Source of the DNA: Lachnospiraceae bacterium
GTDB lineage: Bacteria > Bacillota > Clostridia > Lachnospirales > Lachnospiraceae
Length of the DNA stretch: 49,488 nt
Reading direction: 5' to 3'
Assembly: GCA_017458765.1 (NCBI GenBank)
Contig: JAFSZZ010000005.1
Span: 1 to 49,488 of the forward strand
Shown here: in pieces, positions 15,993 through 24,576 of the stretch
Numbering within the stretch: position 1 is the stretch's first letter
Layout of the letters: every line of letters starts with the position of its first letter
Program-made: the position numbers and the translations under genes
Notes under the pieces: model-generated
Seen by the model: the letters and a program-made list of their open reading frames with translations, nothing else
The model's database searches: none
Told to the model about the DNA's origin: nothing

Positions 15993-16775
15993 ATGGGATT
16001 GCTAAGGAGCATTGCGGCAGCATTTTCATTATATTCACGGATACCGATGCCCTCGTTTGAGTGGAAGGATGAGGACATGCGGTTCTGCATGTGTGCATTT
16101 CCTCTTGTGGGAGTGATCGAGGCGGTTCTGGCAGTTCTGGTATTTGAACTGTTAGGATACTTTGACATTGGTATCCTGTTCAGTGCCGCGATCATGACGG
16201 CACTTCCCGTACTTTATACCGGCGGGATTCATATGGACGGTTTATTGGACACTTATGACGCACTGTGTTCCTACGGTGATAAGGATAAAAAGCTTGAGAT
16301 CTTAAAGGATCCGCATATCGGAGGATTTGCGGTGATCCGTACGATAGTATATGTTCTTATCGCCTTCGGGTGTTTTGGTGAACTGACGGAGAGAACGGTA
16401 AGTTACGGTGCGGATACATACATCATATACGCAGTTGCCGGAGGGTATATCGTTTCAAGGATACTCTCGGCGATATCGGTGATAAGGTTCAGGAAGGCAA
16501 AGGATGAGGGAATGGTGAGCGCGATATCGGAAAGCAATGACAGGAAGTGCTTTGCAATCCTTATCGTAATACTCATAACGGTCATTGCAGCGGGGGCGTT
16601 ACTGCTTGGAAGATATGCTTTTGTGTGGCTTGCCGCCCTTCCGGTGTTTGCGTATTACAGATACAGATCATACAGAGATTTCGGCGGTATTACCGGAGAT
16701 CTTGCGGGCTGGTTTTTGCAGCTGTGTGAGCTGGCGTTCCTTATTACGGCAACGGTATTTTCAATATTCTGGTGA
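15993..16775 (+). CDS. cobS: Adenosylcobinamide-GDP ribazoletransferase (cobalamin synthase)
   Basis: CobS joins adenosylcobinamide-GDP with alpha-ribazole (or its phosphate) in the membrane to make cobalamin. The 260-residue polytopic protein has the conserved N-terminal SLYSRIPMP and the metal-binding motif GGIHMDGLLDTYDAL, followed by KLEILKDPHIGGFAV. The late PVFAYYRYRSYRDFGGITGD leads into the last hydrophobic helices. Its normal length and motif set indicate an intact enzyme. ATG 15993 follows a purine-rich AAGGGAAG. The partner enzyme CobT, which makes alpha-ribazole phosphate, is not in the window. Confidence 0.95.
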   Translation: MGLLRSIAAAFSLYSRIPMPSFEWKDEDMRFCMCAFPLVGVIEAVLAVLVFELLGYFDIGILFSAAIMTALPVLYTGGIHMDGLLDTYDALCSYGDKDKKLEILKDPHIGGFAVIRTIVYVLIAFGCFGELTERTVSYGADTYIIYAVAGGYIVSRILSAISVIRFRKAKDEGMVSAISESNDRKCFAILIVILITVIAAGALLLGRYAFVWLAALPVFAYYRYRSYRDFGGITGDLAGWFLQLCELAFLITATVFSIFW

Positions 16776-16778
16776 ACA

Positions 16779-17174
16779 ATGAGCAGGATATTTATTACGG
16801 GCGGAAAGGCCCAGGGAAAAACGGAATATTCAAAAAAATATATTTCCGGGGGATATCACGTGATTGATGATATCTGTGAGACTGTAAGGGAATATGTCTT
16901 TGATGAAAAAATGTCGGGAAACGGTACGGGAGAAGGAATCGCTTCGGAAGCCGACCGTATGGCAGATAAGATCATGTCACGGCTTATGACGGGGGCAGAA
17001 GACCATAAGGATATCGTATTTATCGGGACGGAGACGGGCTGCGGGATCGTTCCCTCAGACAGTACGGAGAGGCTTTTCAGGGAAGTGAACGGACGTCTTA
17101 ACTGTCTTCTTGCGGCATCGGCCGATACCGTAATACTCTTAAACTGCGGAATAGCGCAGGTCATAAAAGGGTAG
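16779..17174 (+). CDS. Shortened CobU-like P-loop protein
   Basis: A 131-residue protein related to CobU at both ends. The N-terminus has FITGGKAQGKTEYSKKY with an intact P-loop (GGKAQGKT, residues 8-15). The C-terminus has TETGCGIVPSDSTERLFREVNGRLN, then ILLNCGIAQVIKG, which matches the end of classical CobU (the VGxGIVPxxxxxRxFRDxxGRxNQ block). The middle, including the guanylylated-His region, is missing, and no HxxR motif is present. It could retain kinase-type ATP/GTP binding but not the classical guanylyl transfer. It begins three bases after cobS. It may be a degenerating duplicate or a dedicated short subfamily. There is no frameshift or internal stop. Confidence 0.8.
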   Translation: MSRIFITGGKAQGKTEYSKKYISGGYHVIDDICETVREYVFDEKMSGNGTGEGIASEADRMADKIMSRLMTGAEDHKDIVFIGTETGCGIVPSDSTERLFREVNGRLNCLLAASADTVILLNCGIAQVIKG

Positions 17175-17225
17175 AGATACCGGGCACTATATGATATAAT
17201 CAAAAAGGGACTGAAACGGAAGGGT

Positions 17226-18221
17226 ATGTTTGCAGGTGTGAGGCTTAGAGCGTTTATACTTTCTGCGGCGTTTATCCTTGATCTTATCATAGGGGATCCG
17301 GGATGGTGGCCGCATCCGGTTGTATATATTGGGAAGCTTATAAAGGCCGTCGAAGACGGCCTTTTTCACATGTTTTCTTTAGGCGGCGGTCAGGAGGAAG
17401 ACAAGGGCAGGAAGCTGTTTGCCGGAGCGCTCCTGTGGCTCTTTACGGCGGCGGTAAGCACTGCGATACCATGGCTGGCTGTATTTATTCTGCGCAGGCT
17501 GAATAAATGGGCGGGACTTGCACTTGAGATACTGCTTTGTTCCCAGCTGCTGGCTGCAAGATCCCTGTTTGCGGAGAGCATGAAAGTATATAGGGCGCTT
17601 AAGTCGGGAGACAGGGAAGCGGCGCGCCTTGCGGTATCGATGATAGTGGGACGTGATACCGACAGGCTTGATGAAGAAGGGATGATACGTGCAACGGTCG
17701 AGACGGTTGCCGAGAACACATCGGACGGAGTCACCGCCCCGATCTTCTGGTATGTGCTTTTCGGGCTTCCGGGGATCTTTCTCTACAAGGCAGCCAATAC
17801 CCTTGATTCGATGGTCGGATACAGGAATGAGAGATATCTGTATTTTGGCAGAGTGAGCGCCCGTATAGACGATCTGCTTAACTTCATACCCGCAAGGATA
17901 ACGGGGTTTCTGATGGGATTTGCGGCAGGTGCGGCGGGTTTTGATATGAGAAAGAGCCTTAGGATCTTTATACGGGACCGTAAGAACCATGCAAGTCCGA
18001 ACTCCGCACACACGGAGGCTGCGATGGCGGGTGCGCTCGGCATAAGGCTCGGCGGGGATGCATGGTATTTCGGCAGGCTGTATAAGAAGCCGGTGATAGG
18101 TGATGATCTGAGACCGCCTGTGGCAGAGGATATAAGGAATGCAAATAAGATAATGCTCACAACGGCAGTGATATCATGGCTTATCGGAGTGCTTGCGCTG
18201 CTCATGGCATTTTATGTTTGA
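17226..18221 (+). CDS. cbiB: Adenosylcobinamide-phosphate synthase
   Basis: CbiB attaches aminopropanol phosphate to adenosylcobyric acid in the membrane. The 331-residue polytopic protein has the canonical N-terminus (LDLIIGDPGWWPHPVVYIGK), then RDTDRLDEEGMIRATVETVAENTSDG split over the next helices, and FWYVLFGLPG. Next come KAANTLDSMVGYRNERY and the loop RDRKNHASPNSAHTEAAMAG, followed by LGIRLGGD and YFGRLYKKPVIGD. Everything expected is present, so the enzyme looks functional. An unusual feature is a perfect terminator-like hairpin inside codons 39-47. The ATG at 17226 has GGAAGGG upstream. Confidence 0.95.
   Translation: MFAGVRLRAFILSAAFILDLIIGDPGWWPHPVVYIGKLIKAVEDGLFHMFSLGGGQEEDKGRKLFAGALLWLFTAAVSTAIPWLAVFILRRLNKWAGLALEILLCSQLLAARSLFAESMKVYRALKSGDREAARLAVSMIVGRDTDRLDEEGMIRATVETVAENTSDGVTAPIFWYVLFGLPGIFLYKAANTLDSMVGYRNERYLYFGRVSARIDDLLNFIPARITGFLMGFAAGAAGFDMRKSLRIFIRDRKNHASPNSAHTEAAMAGALGIRLGGDAWYFGRLYKKPVIGDDLRPPVAEDIRNANKIMLTTAVISWLIGVLALLMAFYV
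17342..17366 (+). terminator. Terminator-like hairpin inside the cbiB coding sequence
   Basis: AAAGGCCGTC (17342-17351), loop GAA, GACGGCCTTT (17355-17364), followed by two more T. This is a perfect 10-bp stem with a T tract, the geometry of an intrinsic terminator. It is read in sense direction about 115 bases into cbiB and encodes KAVEDGLF. Whether it terminates when ribosomes do not cover it is not known. Confidence 0.5.
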
Positions 18222-18247
18222 TATAAGGATTTTCATATAAGGATTTT
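18221..18247 (+). repeat. 14-base tandem repeat between cbiB and cobD
   Basis: ATATAAGGATTTT occurs at 18221-18233 and 18235-18247, separated by one C. It starts at the last base of the cbiB stop codon and fills half of the 58-base gap before cobD. Probably a replication-slippage duplication. Confidence 0.7.
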
Positions 18248-18279
18248 ATATACCGAAATCAGCGGATCGGAGACAGTAT

Positions 18280-19323
18280 ATGAGGATACACGGAGGAGAA
18301 AAAAGGGATATGGCACTTGACTTTTCGGTCAGTGTAAATCCGTTCGGAATGCCGGCGGCATGCCGCAGGGCGATAGCGGATTCCATACAGGAATGCTTAA
18401 GATATCCCGAGACCGAATGCGCGGCGCTTAAGGAGAAACTGTCGAAAATAAACGGCGGTGCCGGGATCATTTTGGGCAGCGGCGCATCGGAACTCATATA
18501 TGCAATCTGCCACTATATGTCACGCAGATATAAGGAGTATACGGCGCTTACCATAGCTCCGACCTTCATGGAATATGAGTATGCCATCAAGGCTTCGGGC
18601 GGCTGGGTGCGGGTATGCAGTGCGCAGGAGAACAGGGATTTTGACGTGACGGAAGAAATATGCGCATACGTCGACACGGATGTGAAGGTCGTTTTCATAT
18701 GCAATCCCAATAATCCCACCGGACAGCTTATCGACAGGAGCATCATAGAGAGTCTTGCGGAAAAATGTGCCGTGGCAGACACCGTACTTGTGGTCGATGA
18801 ATGCTTCTTAAGGTTCAGTGAAGAGTATGCCGGATATTCGATGACATCCTGCCTTGATAAGTATCCGGGAGTCATAGTTCTTGATGATTTTGCCAAGTTC
18901 TACGGAATGCCCGGACTGCGCCTCGGATACGGACTGTGCCGTGACGGAGAGCTGCTTGATGCGATAAGGCTGCAGATACAGCCGTGGAATATCACGGCAC
19001 CTGCGATGGAAGCCGGGATAAAGGCTCTTGAAGATCCGGCGTTTGAGAGGGAAACGGTAAGGTTAATATCAAGAGAGAGGAAGGATCTTATCGCAGGTCT
19101 TAAAGAATGCGGATACAGGATCGTCGGAGAGCCCGCTGCGAATTTTATAATGTTTGCCGGCCCGGAAGGGCTGCGCGGGAAACTTAATGAGCGGGGGATA
19201 GATCTAAGGGACTGCTCCGATATGATGAAATATCATGATACGCGCGACCGCTATTACAGGACGGCGGTGGATACGCATGAAAAAAACGAACGCCTGATAA
19301 GGGCACTTAAGGAAATAGGATAG
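18280..19323 (+). CDS. cobD: L-threonine-O-3-phosphate decarboxylase (CobD-like PLP enzyme)
   Basis: CobD makes (R)-1-amino-2-propanol O-2-phosphate, the linker that CbiB attaches. The 347-residue protein is a class I/II aminotransferase-fold enzyme beginning MRIHGG, with LDFSVSVNPFG (the LDFSxNxNPxG motif), FICNPNNPTGQ and VVDECFLRF. DDFAKFYGMPGLRLGYG carries the pyridoxal-phosphate lysine (K206). A histidinol-phosphate aminotransferase would look similar. Position between cbiB and cbiP makes CobD by far the better choice. The N-terminal zinc or iron-sulfur extension seen in some CobD proteins is absent. Confidence 0.9.
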   Translation: MRIHGGEKRDMALDFSVSVNPFGMPAACRRAIADSIQECLRYPETECAALKEKLSKINGGAGIILGSGASELIYAICHYMSRRYKEYTALTIAPTFMEYEYAIKASGGWVRVCSAQENRDFDVTEEICAYVDTDVKVVFICNPNNPTGQLIDRSIIESLAEKCAVADTVLVVDECFLRFSEEYAGYSMTSCLDKYPGVIVLDDFAKFYGMPGLRLGYGLCRDGELLDAIRLQIQPWNITAPAMEAGIKALEDPAFERETVRLISRERKDLIAGLKECGYRIVGEPAANFIMFAGPEGLRGKLNERGIDLRDCSDMMKYHDTRDRYYRTAVDTHEKNERLIRALKEIG

Positions 19324-20847
19324 ATGGCTAAGGCATTGATGATACAGGGTACAATGAGCAGTGTCGGAAAGAGCCTGATAACAGCCGGATTATGCAGGGT
19401 GTTCAGTCAGGACGGTTACCTGGCCGCGCCGTTTAAATCCCAGAACATGGCTCTTAATTCGTTCATAACCGCGGAAGGTCTTGAGATGGGACGCGCGCAG
19501 GCGGTACAGGCGGAAGCGGCAGGTAAGGCTCCGGATGTGAGAATGAACCCGATCCTTTTAAAACCGACATCCGAAAGCGGATCGCAGGTCATCCTCATGG
19601 GGAAGTCGTGCGGCAACATGAAGGCCAGGGAATATTTTGACAAAAAACCGGAATATATACCGCTTATCATGGATGCCTATAACAGCCTTGCTGATGAAAA
19701 CGACATCATCGTGATAGAGGGTGCGGGCTCTCCCGTAGAGATAAACCTTAAGAAGAATGATATTGTAAACATGGGCATGGCAAAGATGGCAGATGCCCGG
19801 GTACTGCTTGTCGGTGATATCGACAGGGGCGGCGTGTTCGCACAGCTTCTCGGGACCATGGAACTGCTTGAACCCGATGAACGTGACAGGGTGGAAGGCC
19901 TCATCATAAACAAGTTCAGAGGCGATCGGACGATACTCGAGCCGGGCCTTAAGATGTTGGAAGGAAAGTGCAAAAAGCCTGTTTTCGGTGTGGTGCCATG
20001 GTCTGATGTAAAACTTGAGGATGAGGATTCGCTGTCGGACGGACTGTTAAAAAAGGGTAACGGAACCGGGATCGACATAGCCGTGATAAGGCTTAAGTGG
20101 ATATCGAATTTTACCGATACTGATGCCTTCGGCATTGATGAAGATGTGAGTGTAAGATATGTTGAACGTCCCGATGATCTGGGTGACCCGGACATGGTGC
20201 TGATCCCGGGCAGCAAGAATACGATAGCCGATATGAAGTTGCTTAGGGAAAACGGGATGGAGGCATCGATCCGAAGACTTGCCGCCAGGGAAACGGTCAT
20301 ATTCGGGATCTGCGGCGGTTATCAGATAATGGGACGGAGTATTGATGACGGAGCCTGTACGGAAGGCGGAGGGGAGATCGCCGGCATGGGCCTTCTCTCT
20401 GTGGATACCGTGTTTGAGAAGGACAAGAAAACGATACAGGTACAGGGCAGGACATGTAAACTGTCCCATGGATTTGAAGCGATATCGGACAGGCATTTTA
20501 CCGGATATGAGATACACATGGGCAGAAGCACGTATCTTAAGGAAGAGCCCTCCTGTTTTACGCAGGTTTACATAACAAACACGGATGGGACCGGTGAAAC
20601 AGTGCCGGTCATGGAAGGATGTGTGGAAGGAAGCTGCATAGGGACCTATATCCACGGTATATTTGATGACACGGACTTCAGGGAAGCACTGATAGATATG
20701 CTGTATGAGCGCAGGGGTATCGTAAGGGACAGGAAGAACAGGGGATCGTATCTTGAGTACAGGCAGGAGCAGTATGACAGGCTTGCCGGTATACTGCGTG
20801 AGAGCATGGATATTGATAAGATATACAGGATGATGAAAATACGATGA
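19324..20847 (+). CDS. cbiP: Cobyric acid synthase (glutamine-hydrolysing)
   Basis: CbiP/CobQ amidates the b, d, e and g side chains of adenosylcobyrinate diamide. The 507-residue protein has the N-terminal P-loop region MIQGTMSSVGKSLITAGLCR, FKSQNMALNSF and the ASP-box-like VIEGAGSPVEINLKKNDIVN. DIDRGGVFAQLLGT and IPGSKNTIADM follow. The glutaminase domain has IFGICGGYQIMG with nucleophile C330, and GYEIHMGRS. A late GTYIHGIFDD supplies the catalytic histidine. It begins immediately after the cobD stop and overlaps cbiC by four bases. Confidence 0.96.
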   Translation: MAKALMIQGTMSSVGKSLITAGLCRVFSQDGYLAAPFKSQNMALNSFITAEGLEMGRAQAVQAEAAGKAPDVRMNPILLKPTSESGSQVILMGKSCGNMKAREYFDKKPEYIPLIMDAYNSLADENDIIVIEGAGSPVEINLKKNDIVNMGMAKMADARVLLVGDIDRGGVFAQLLGTMELLEPDERDRVEGLIINKFRGDRTILEPGLKMLEGKCKKPVFGVVPWSDVKLEDEDSLSDGLLKKGNGTGIDIAVIRLKWISNFTDTDAFGIDEDVSVRYVERPDDLGDPDMVLIPGSKNTIADMKLLRENGMEASIRRLAARETVIFGICGGYQIMGRSIDDGACTEGGGEIAGMGLLSVDTVFEKDKKTIQVQGRTCKLSHGFEAISDRHFTGYEIHMGRSTYLKEEPSCFTQVYITNTDGTGETVPVMEGCVEGSCIGTYIHGIFDDTDFREALIDMLYERRGIVRDRKNRGSYLEYRQEQYDRLAGILRESMDIDKIYRMMKIR

Positions 20848-21479
20848 AGGAATTGCCGTATAAGGATCTTAAGCCTGATGAAATAGAAAAAAAGAGCATG
20901 GAGATCATCGGGGAGGAACTTGCCGGGATGGGTATCCTGCTTGATGATGAGATCTCTGCCGTTGTAAAACGTGCGATACATACGACGGCGGATTTTGATT
21001 ATGCGCATAATCTGTGCTTTTCCGATGACGCGGTAAGTCTTATGAAGGAAGCGATACGCGGCGGCGCATGTATCGTGACAGATACACAGATGGCAAAGGC
21101 CGGTATCAACAGGAAGATACTTGGCGGTTTCGGCGGCGATATTTTCTGCTTCATGTCGGATGAGGATATCGCGAAGGAGTCAAAGCGTACGGGAAAAACA
21201 CGGGCATCCCTTAGCATGGACAAGGCGGCGGAGCTTATGAAGGATACCGTATTTGCGATAGGGAATGCACCGACTGCGCTGATAAGGCTGCATGAACTTG
21301 TACTTGACGGGATCCTTAAGCCCAAGGGGATCATAGCGGTCCCGGTAGGTTTTGTGAACGTCGTTGAAGCAAAGGAACTGATAACGGAGCTGCCGTGTCC
21401 GTACATTGTGGCCAGGGGACGTAAGGGAGGCAGCACGGTGGCGGCTGCCATAGTAAACGCACTGCTGTATTCCATGTGA
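20844..21479 (+). CDS. cbiC: Cobalt-precorrin-8 methylmutase
   Basis: CbiC moves the methyl group from C11 to C12 to give cobyrinate. The 211-residue protein has IEKKSMEIIGEEL, VKRAIHTTADFDYAHNL with the catalytic histidine, IVTDTQMAKAGI, and AIGNAPTALIRLHELV. The C-terminus has VGFVNVVEAKELI and YIVARGRKGGSTVAAAIVNALL, all typical. It overlaps cbiP by four bases and its stop overlaps the GTG alternative start of cbiL, so the three are translationally coupled. Confidence 0.96.
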   Translation: MKELPYKDLKPDEIEKKSMEIIGEELAGMGILLDDEISAVVKRAIHTTADFDYAHNLCFSDDAVSLMKEAIRGGACIVTDTQMAKAGINRKILGGFGGDIFCFMSDEDIAKESKRTGKTRASLSMDKAAELMKDTVFAIGNAPTALIRLHELVLDGILKPKGIIAVPVGFVNVVEAKELITELPCPYIVARGRKGGSTVAAAIVNALLYSM

Positions 21480-21511
21480 GTAAGAGGATGGAAACGGATT
21501 TGGGAGAGATC

Positions 21512-22201
21512 ATGGCAAAAGGAAGATTCACGGGCACCGGGGTAGGACCGGGTGATCCGGAACTTATGACACTTAAGGCGATAAGAGCGATAGAAGAGGC
21601 AGATGTACTGATACTTCCGGCATCGGATAAGGATAAATGCAGGGCATACAAAATAGCGGAACAGGTAGTGGCTCTTGAAGGCAAGGAGTGCATTTTCGAA
21701 CCTTTTCCCATGAGCATGGACAGGGAAGAACTTAAGGATTTTCACAAAAGAGTGGCGGATAAGACCGCCGCTGTGCTTGATGAAGGCAGGAATGTCGTTT
21801 TCCTCACGATAGGCGATCCGTCTGTGTATTCAACCCTTGATTATATTGCGCTCATTCTCAGTGAGGCGGGATATGAGACCGAGCGTATCGGAGGGGTGAC
21901 TTCGTTCTGTGCAGCGGCCGACAGGCTCGGCATTTCGCTCGGGGAGAACAGTGAAACGATACATATCATTCCGGGCAGTGCGGATGTTGAAGAGGCACTT
22001 AAACTGGTCGGGACAAAGGTGTTCATGAAGAGCGGGAAAAGGCTTGCGGCACTTAAGGAGCGCCTTATCAGGTATGAAGAAGAAAAAGGATGCAGGGTGT
22101 ACGGAGTCCTCAATTGCGGCTTGAGCGATGAAAAGACCGCATACAGTGCATCGGAAATACCCGATGACTGGGGATATATGGCAGTCATCATCGTAAAATG
22201 A
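21512..22201 (+). CDS. cbiL: Cobalt-precorrin-2 C20-methyltransferase
   Basis: CbiL/CobI is the first methylase after cobalt insertion. From ATG 21512, preceded by GGGAGAG, the protein has 229 residues and opens MAKGRFTGTGVGPGDPELMT, the usual family N-terminus. GTG 21476 (overlapping the cbiC stop) or ATG 21488 are possible upstream starts that add 12 or 8 residues. Motifs include VLILPASDKDKCRAYKIAE, VVFLTIGDPSVYST and IGGVTSFCAAADRLG, and late VLNCGLSDE. It is the last recognisable cobalamin gene. Placing the first methylase at the operon end is the reverse of pathway order. Confidence 0.93.
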   Translation: MAKGRFTGTGVGPGDPELMTLKAIRAIEEADVLILPASDKDKCRAYKIAEQVVALEGKECIFEPFPMSMDREELKDFHKRVADKTAAVLDEGRNVVFLTIGDPSVYSTLDYIALILSEAGYETERIGGVTSFCAAADRLGISLGENSETIHIIPGSADVEEALKLVGTKVFMKSGKRLAALKERLIRYEEEKGCRVYGVLNCGLSDEKTAYSASEIPDDWGYMAVIIVK

Positions 22202-22213
22202 GAGTTCTGGCGT

Positions 22214-23059
22214 ATGGAAGATAACGAGAACATCAAGAAAGTCATTATCCTTGATGAAAAGAAAAAGAATAATGAGCCTGCGGAAGAAGAGGCGCAGGAA
22301 CTGCTTGAGGAACTTAACCGTTATGCTGACGGTGAGGATGACGGTGAAGAGCGTGTCGTTACCGAAAGGACACGTATCCGTATCAGGCGTCGCAGGAAGC
22401 TTACAAAGCTCCATAAGCATATCATGATCCTCGGCGCATCCCTTATCGTGCTTATCGCAGTTGCAGCGGCTGCCGTTTTGGGCGCCGGGAACAATTACCG
22501 GGTTCCGGTATCCGTTTATGAGGAATTCCTTAACAGCCCCGGTTATGACGGTGAGGAGTTAAGCTATGCTTACGGGAACGGACTGGCTGAACGCCGTTTC
22601 AGAAAATTAAGGCAGATACTCAGGGAAACGGATGATACTTATATCAACGGGCTGAATGAGACTGTCGTAAGAAGCCGGGATGAATACGAGGATAACCGCA
22701 AGCGTTACGGTGACGATTTTAAATATACCGTACACATTGACAGTATGGTACCGCTTAACCGTTATGAAATTTTAAGCCTTACCAATGATTTTTCTGGTAT
22801 AATACGGGATATAAACAATTCATCTTTTGTAAGGTCGGACAGCGGAGATCTTACAATGGCGGTCATCGATGTTACTTCGGTGCTTGAGAATGCCAGAATA
22901 ACAAAAGGATATCATCTGTACTGCACGCAGAATGTTACGGGCTCGAAGGACGACGGCCCCGTATCGGAGATGGACAGATGCGAGTTTACGGTGGTAAAGC
23001 TTGGCGGCAGATGGATAATGTGGGATAAGATCTATGATATCCTGAGGCTTTCTTATTGA
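22214..23059 (+). CDS. Hypothetical single-pass membrane protein
   Basis: I do not recognise the family. The 281-residue product has an acidic and then strongly basic cytoplasmic N-terminus (ending with RIRIRRRRKLTKLHKH at about residues 52-68). One transmembrane helix follows at about 72-92 (IMILGASLIVLIAVAAAAVL), and then an extracellular domain of about 185 residues rich in Tyr, Asp and Arg. Positive-inside topology puts the C-terminal part outside. It starts 12 bases after cbiL and could be on the same transcript, but nothing in its sequence ties it to cobalamin. The stop codon overlaps a 14-base perfect palindrome. Confidence 0.75.
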   Translation: MEDNENIKKVIILDEKKKNNEPAEEEAQELLEELNRYADGEDDGEERVVTERTRIRIRRRRKLTKLHKHIMILGASLIVLIAVAAAAVLGAGNNYRVPVSVYEEFLNSPGYDGEELSYAYGNGLAERRFRKLRQILRETDDTYINGLNETVVRSRDEYEDNRKRYGDDFKYTVHIDSMVPLNRYEILSLTNDFSGIIRDINNSSFVRSDSGDLTMAVIDVTSVLENARITKGYHLYCTQNVTGSKDDGPVSEMDRCEFTVVKLGGRWIMWDKIYDILRLSY

Positions 23060-23071
23060 TCCCCGGGGATC
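23058..23071. promoter_or_regulatory. Perfect 14-base palindrome upstream of potA
   Basis: GATCCCCGGGGATC is a perfect palindrome without spacer, overlapping the end of the preceding gene and about 56 bases before potA. It could be an operator or simply a fortuitous GC-rich symmetric site. No consensus promoter is obvious beside it. Confidence 0.35.
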
Positions 23072-23127
23072 CATATCAGAATAAGACGGTTTGCGGATTT
23101 CGAAAATATAAAGCTGGAGGTTAGAGG

Positions 23128-24576
23128 ATGAGTGAGGCTAAAACGATAATAAGGCTTACGGACGTAAAAAAGACATATGACGGAAAGACGTATGTCATAG
23201 AGGATCTGAGCCTTGACATAAATGAAGGAGAGTTTGTCACGCTGCTCGGACCTTCGGGCTGCGGTAAGACTACGATCCTCAGGATGATAGGCGGATTTGA
23301 CAAACCCACATCGGGAGAGATACTGCTTGACGGCAGCGATATTTCGGCACTTCCTCCTAACGAGCGGCCGGTAAATACGGTATTCCAGAAGTATGCTCTT
23401 TTTCCGCACCTTAATGTTTACGATAATATCGCCTTCGGGCTTAAACTTCAGAATCTGTCCAGGGAAGAGACTGACAAAAAGGTAAAGGAAGTGCTCGAAC
23501 TTGTTGATCTTGAGGGCTTTGAGAAGCGCAGCGTGACTACGCTTTCGGGTGGACAGCAGCAGCGTATCGCGATAGCGAGGGCAGTAGTAAACGAGCCGCG
23601 GGTCCTTCTGCTTGATGAGCCTTTAAGTGCGCTTGATTACAAGATGCGCAAGGAGATGCAGCTTGAACTTAAGAACATGCATAAGCGTCTCGGGATCACA
23701 TTTATTTTTGTGACTCATGATCAGGAGGAGGCACTTACCATGTCCGACAAGGTCGTTGTCATGGCGGATGGTAAGGTTCAGCAGGTGGGTACTCCGGAAG
23801 AGATATACAATGAGCCGGCAAATGTCTTCGTGGCCGATTTTATCGGTGAGAGTAATATCTTCAACGGTGTTATGACCGGGAAGATGAAGGCTAATTTTGC
23901 CGGGGCTGAGTTTGAGTGTGTTGATGATTACGAACAGGGCAAGAAGATCGAAGCCGTGATACGTCCCGAGGATGTGGTCGTGGTAAAGCCGGGTGAAGGA
24001 CAGCTTACCGGTGAGGTCACAAGTGCCGATTTCAAGGGTACGTTTTATATAACGTTCGTGCAGTGCGGACAGTACGAGATGGAGGTCCACTGCCTGGATC
24101 ATTACAAGCCCGGAACAACGGTGGGTCTTTCGGTGATGCCGGATAATATACATATCATACCTTACGATATGACCATCAACAACTTCCATGGTATCATCGA
24201 CGGCTTTGTCGACGGCAAGGGAATTTATCTTGTATTTGACGATTTCTCGATCTTTGTGGATGCCCATAAGTTATATCCGTTTTCGAATGTTTCAAAGGGC
24301 AGGCTTGTGGATGAGAACGGAGAGCATATAGACATTCACGGGAAGGAAGTGGTCGCATTTTTCCAGCCCGAGGACGGCGATATGTCCGATGATGAGAAGG
24401 CCGGAGATGTTGTGGGCCGGATCGTTTCGTTTTACTATATCGGCGATCATTACAGCTATACCATCAGGTCGGATCATGAGATAGATTATGTTGTCGATGA
24501 TGAGGATCTGTGGAACCAGGGTGACAAGGTCAGCGTGCTCCTTCCGAAAAACAGGATGAAGTACAGGCTGGTATGA
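23128..24576 (+). CDS. potA: Spermidine/putrescine ABC transporter ATP-binding protein
   Basis: PotA energises polyamine import. The 482-residue protein has Walker A (GPSGCGKTT), the Q-loop FQKYALFPHLNVYDN, signature LSGGQQQR and Walker B (LLLDEPLSALD). The switch histidine is in VTHDQEEALTMSD, and the typical EEIYNEPANVFVADFIGESN leads into the regulatory TOBE region. It is about 100-130 residues longer than standard PotA. The extra C-terminal part (about 345-482; acidic, Tyr/Phe-rich) looks like a second TOBE-type module. The ribosome binding site is GGAGG before ATG 23128. The four pot genes overlap by four bases each. Confidence 0.93.
   Translation: MSEAKTIIRLTDVKKTYDGKTYVIEDLSLDINEGEFVTLLGPSGCGKTTILRMIGGFDKPTSGEILLDGSDISALPPNERPVNTVFQKYALFPHLNVYDNIAFGLKLQNLSREETDKKVKEVLELVDLEGFEKRSVTTLSGGQQQRIAIARAVVNEPRVLLLDEPLSALDYKMRKEMQLELKNMHKRLGITFIFVTHDQEEALTMSDKVVVMADGKVQQVGTPEEIYNEPANVFVADFIGESNIFNGVMTGKMKANFAGAEFECVDDYEQGKKIEAVIRPEDVVVVKPGEGQLTGEVTSADFKGTFYITFVQCGQYEMEVHCLDHYKPGTTVGLSVMPDNIHIIPYDMTINNFHGIIDGFVDGKGIYLVFDDFSIFVDAHKLYPFSNVSKGRLVDENGEHIDIHGKEVVAFFQPEDGDMSDDEKAGDVVGRIVSFYYIGDHYSYTIRSDHEIDYVVDDEDLWNQGDKVSVLLPKNRMKYRLV

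Noticed and set aside
17195-17200. TATAAT before cbiB as an internal promoter
   Set aside because: No acceptable -35 at 16-18 bases upstream; the gap is only about 50 bases.
23058-23071. Palindrome before potA as a terminator
   Set aside because: It has no loop and no T tract, so at most it is a symmetric protein-binding site.
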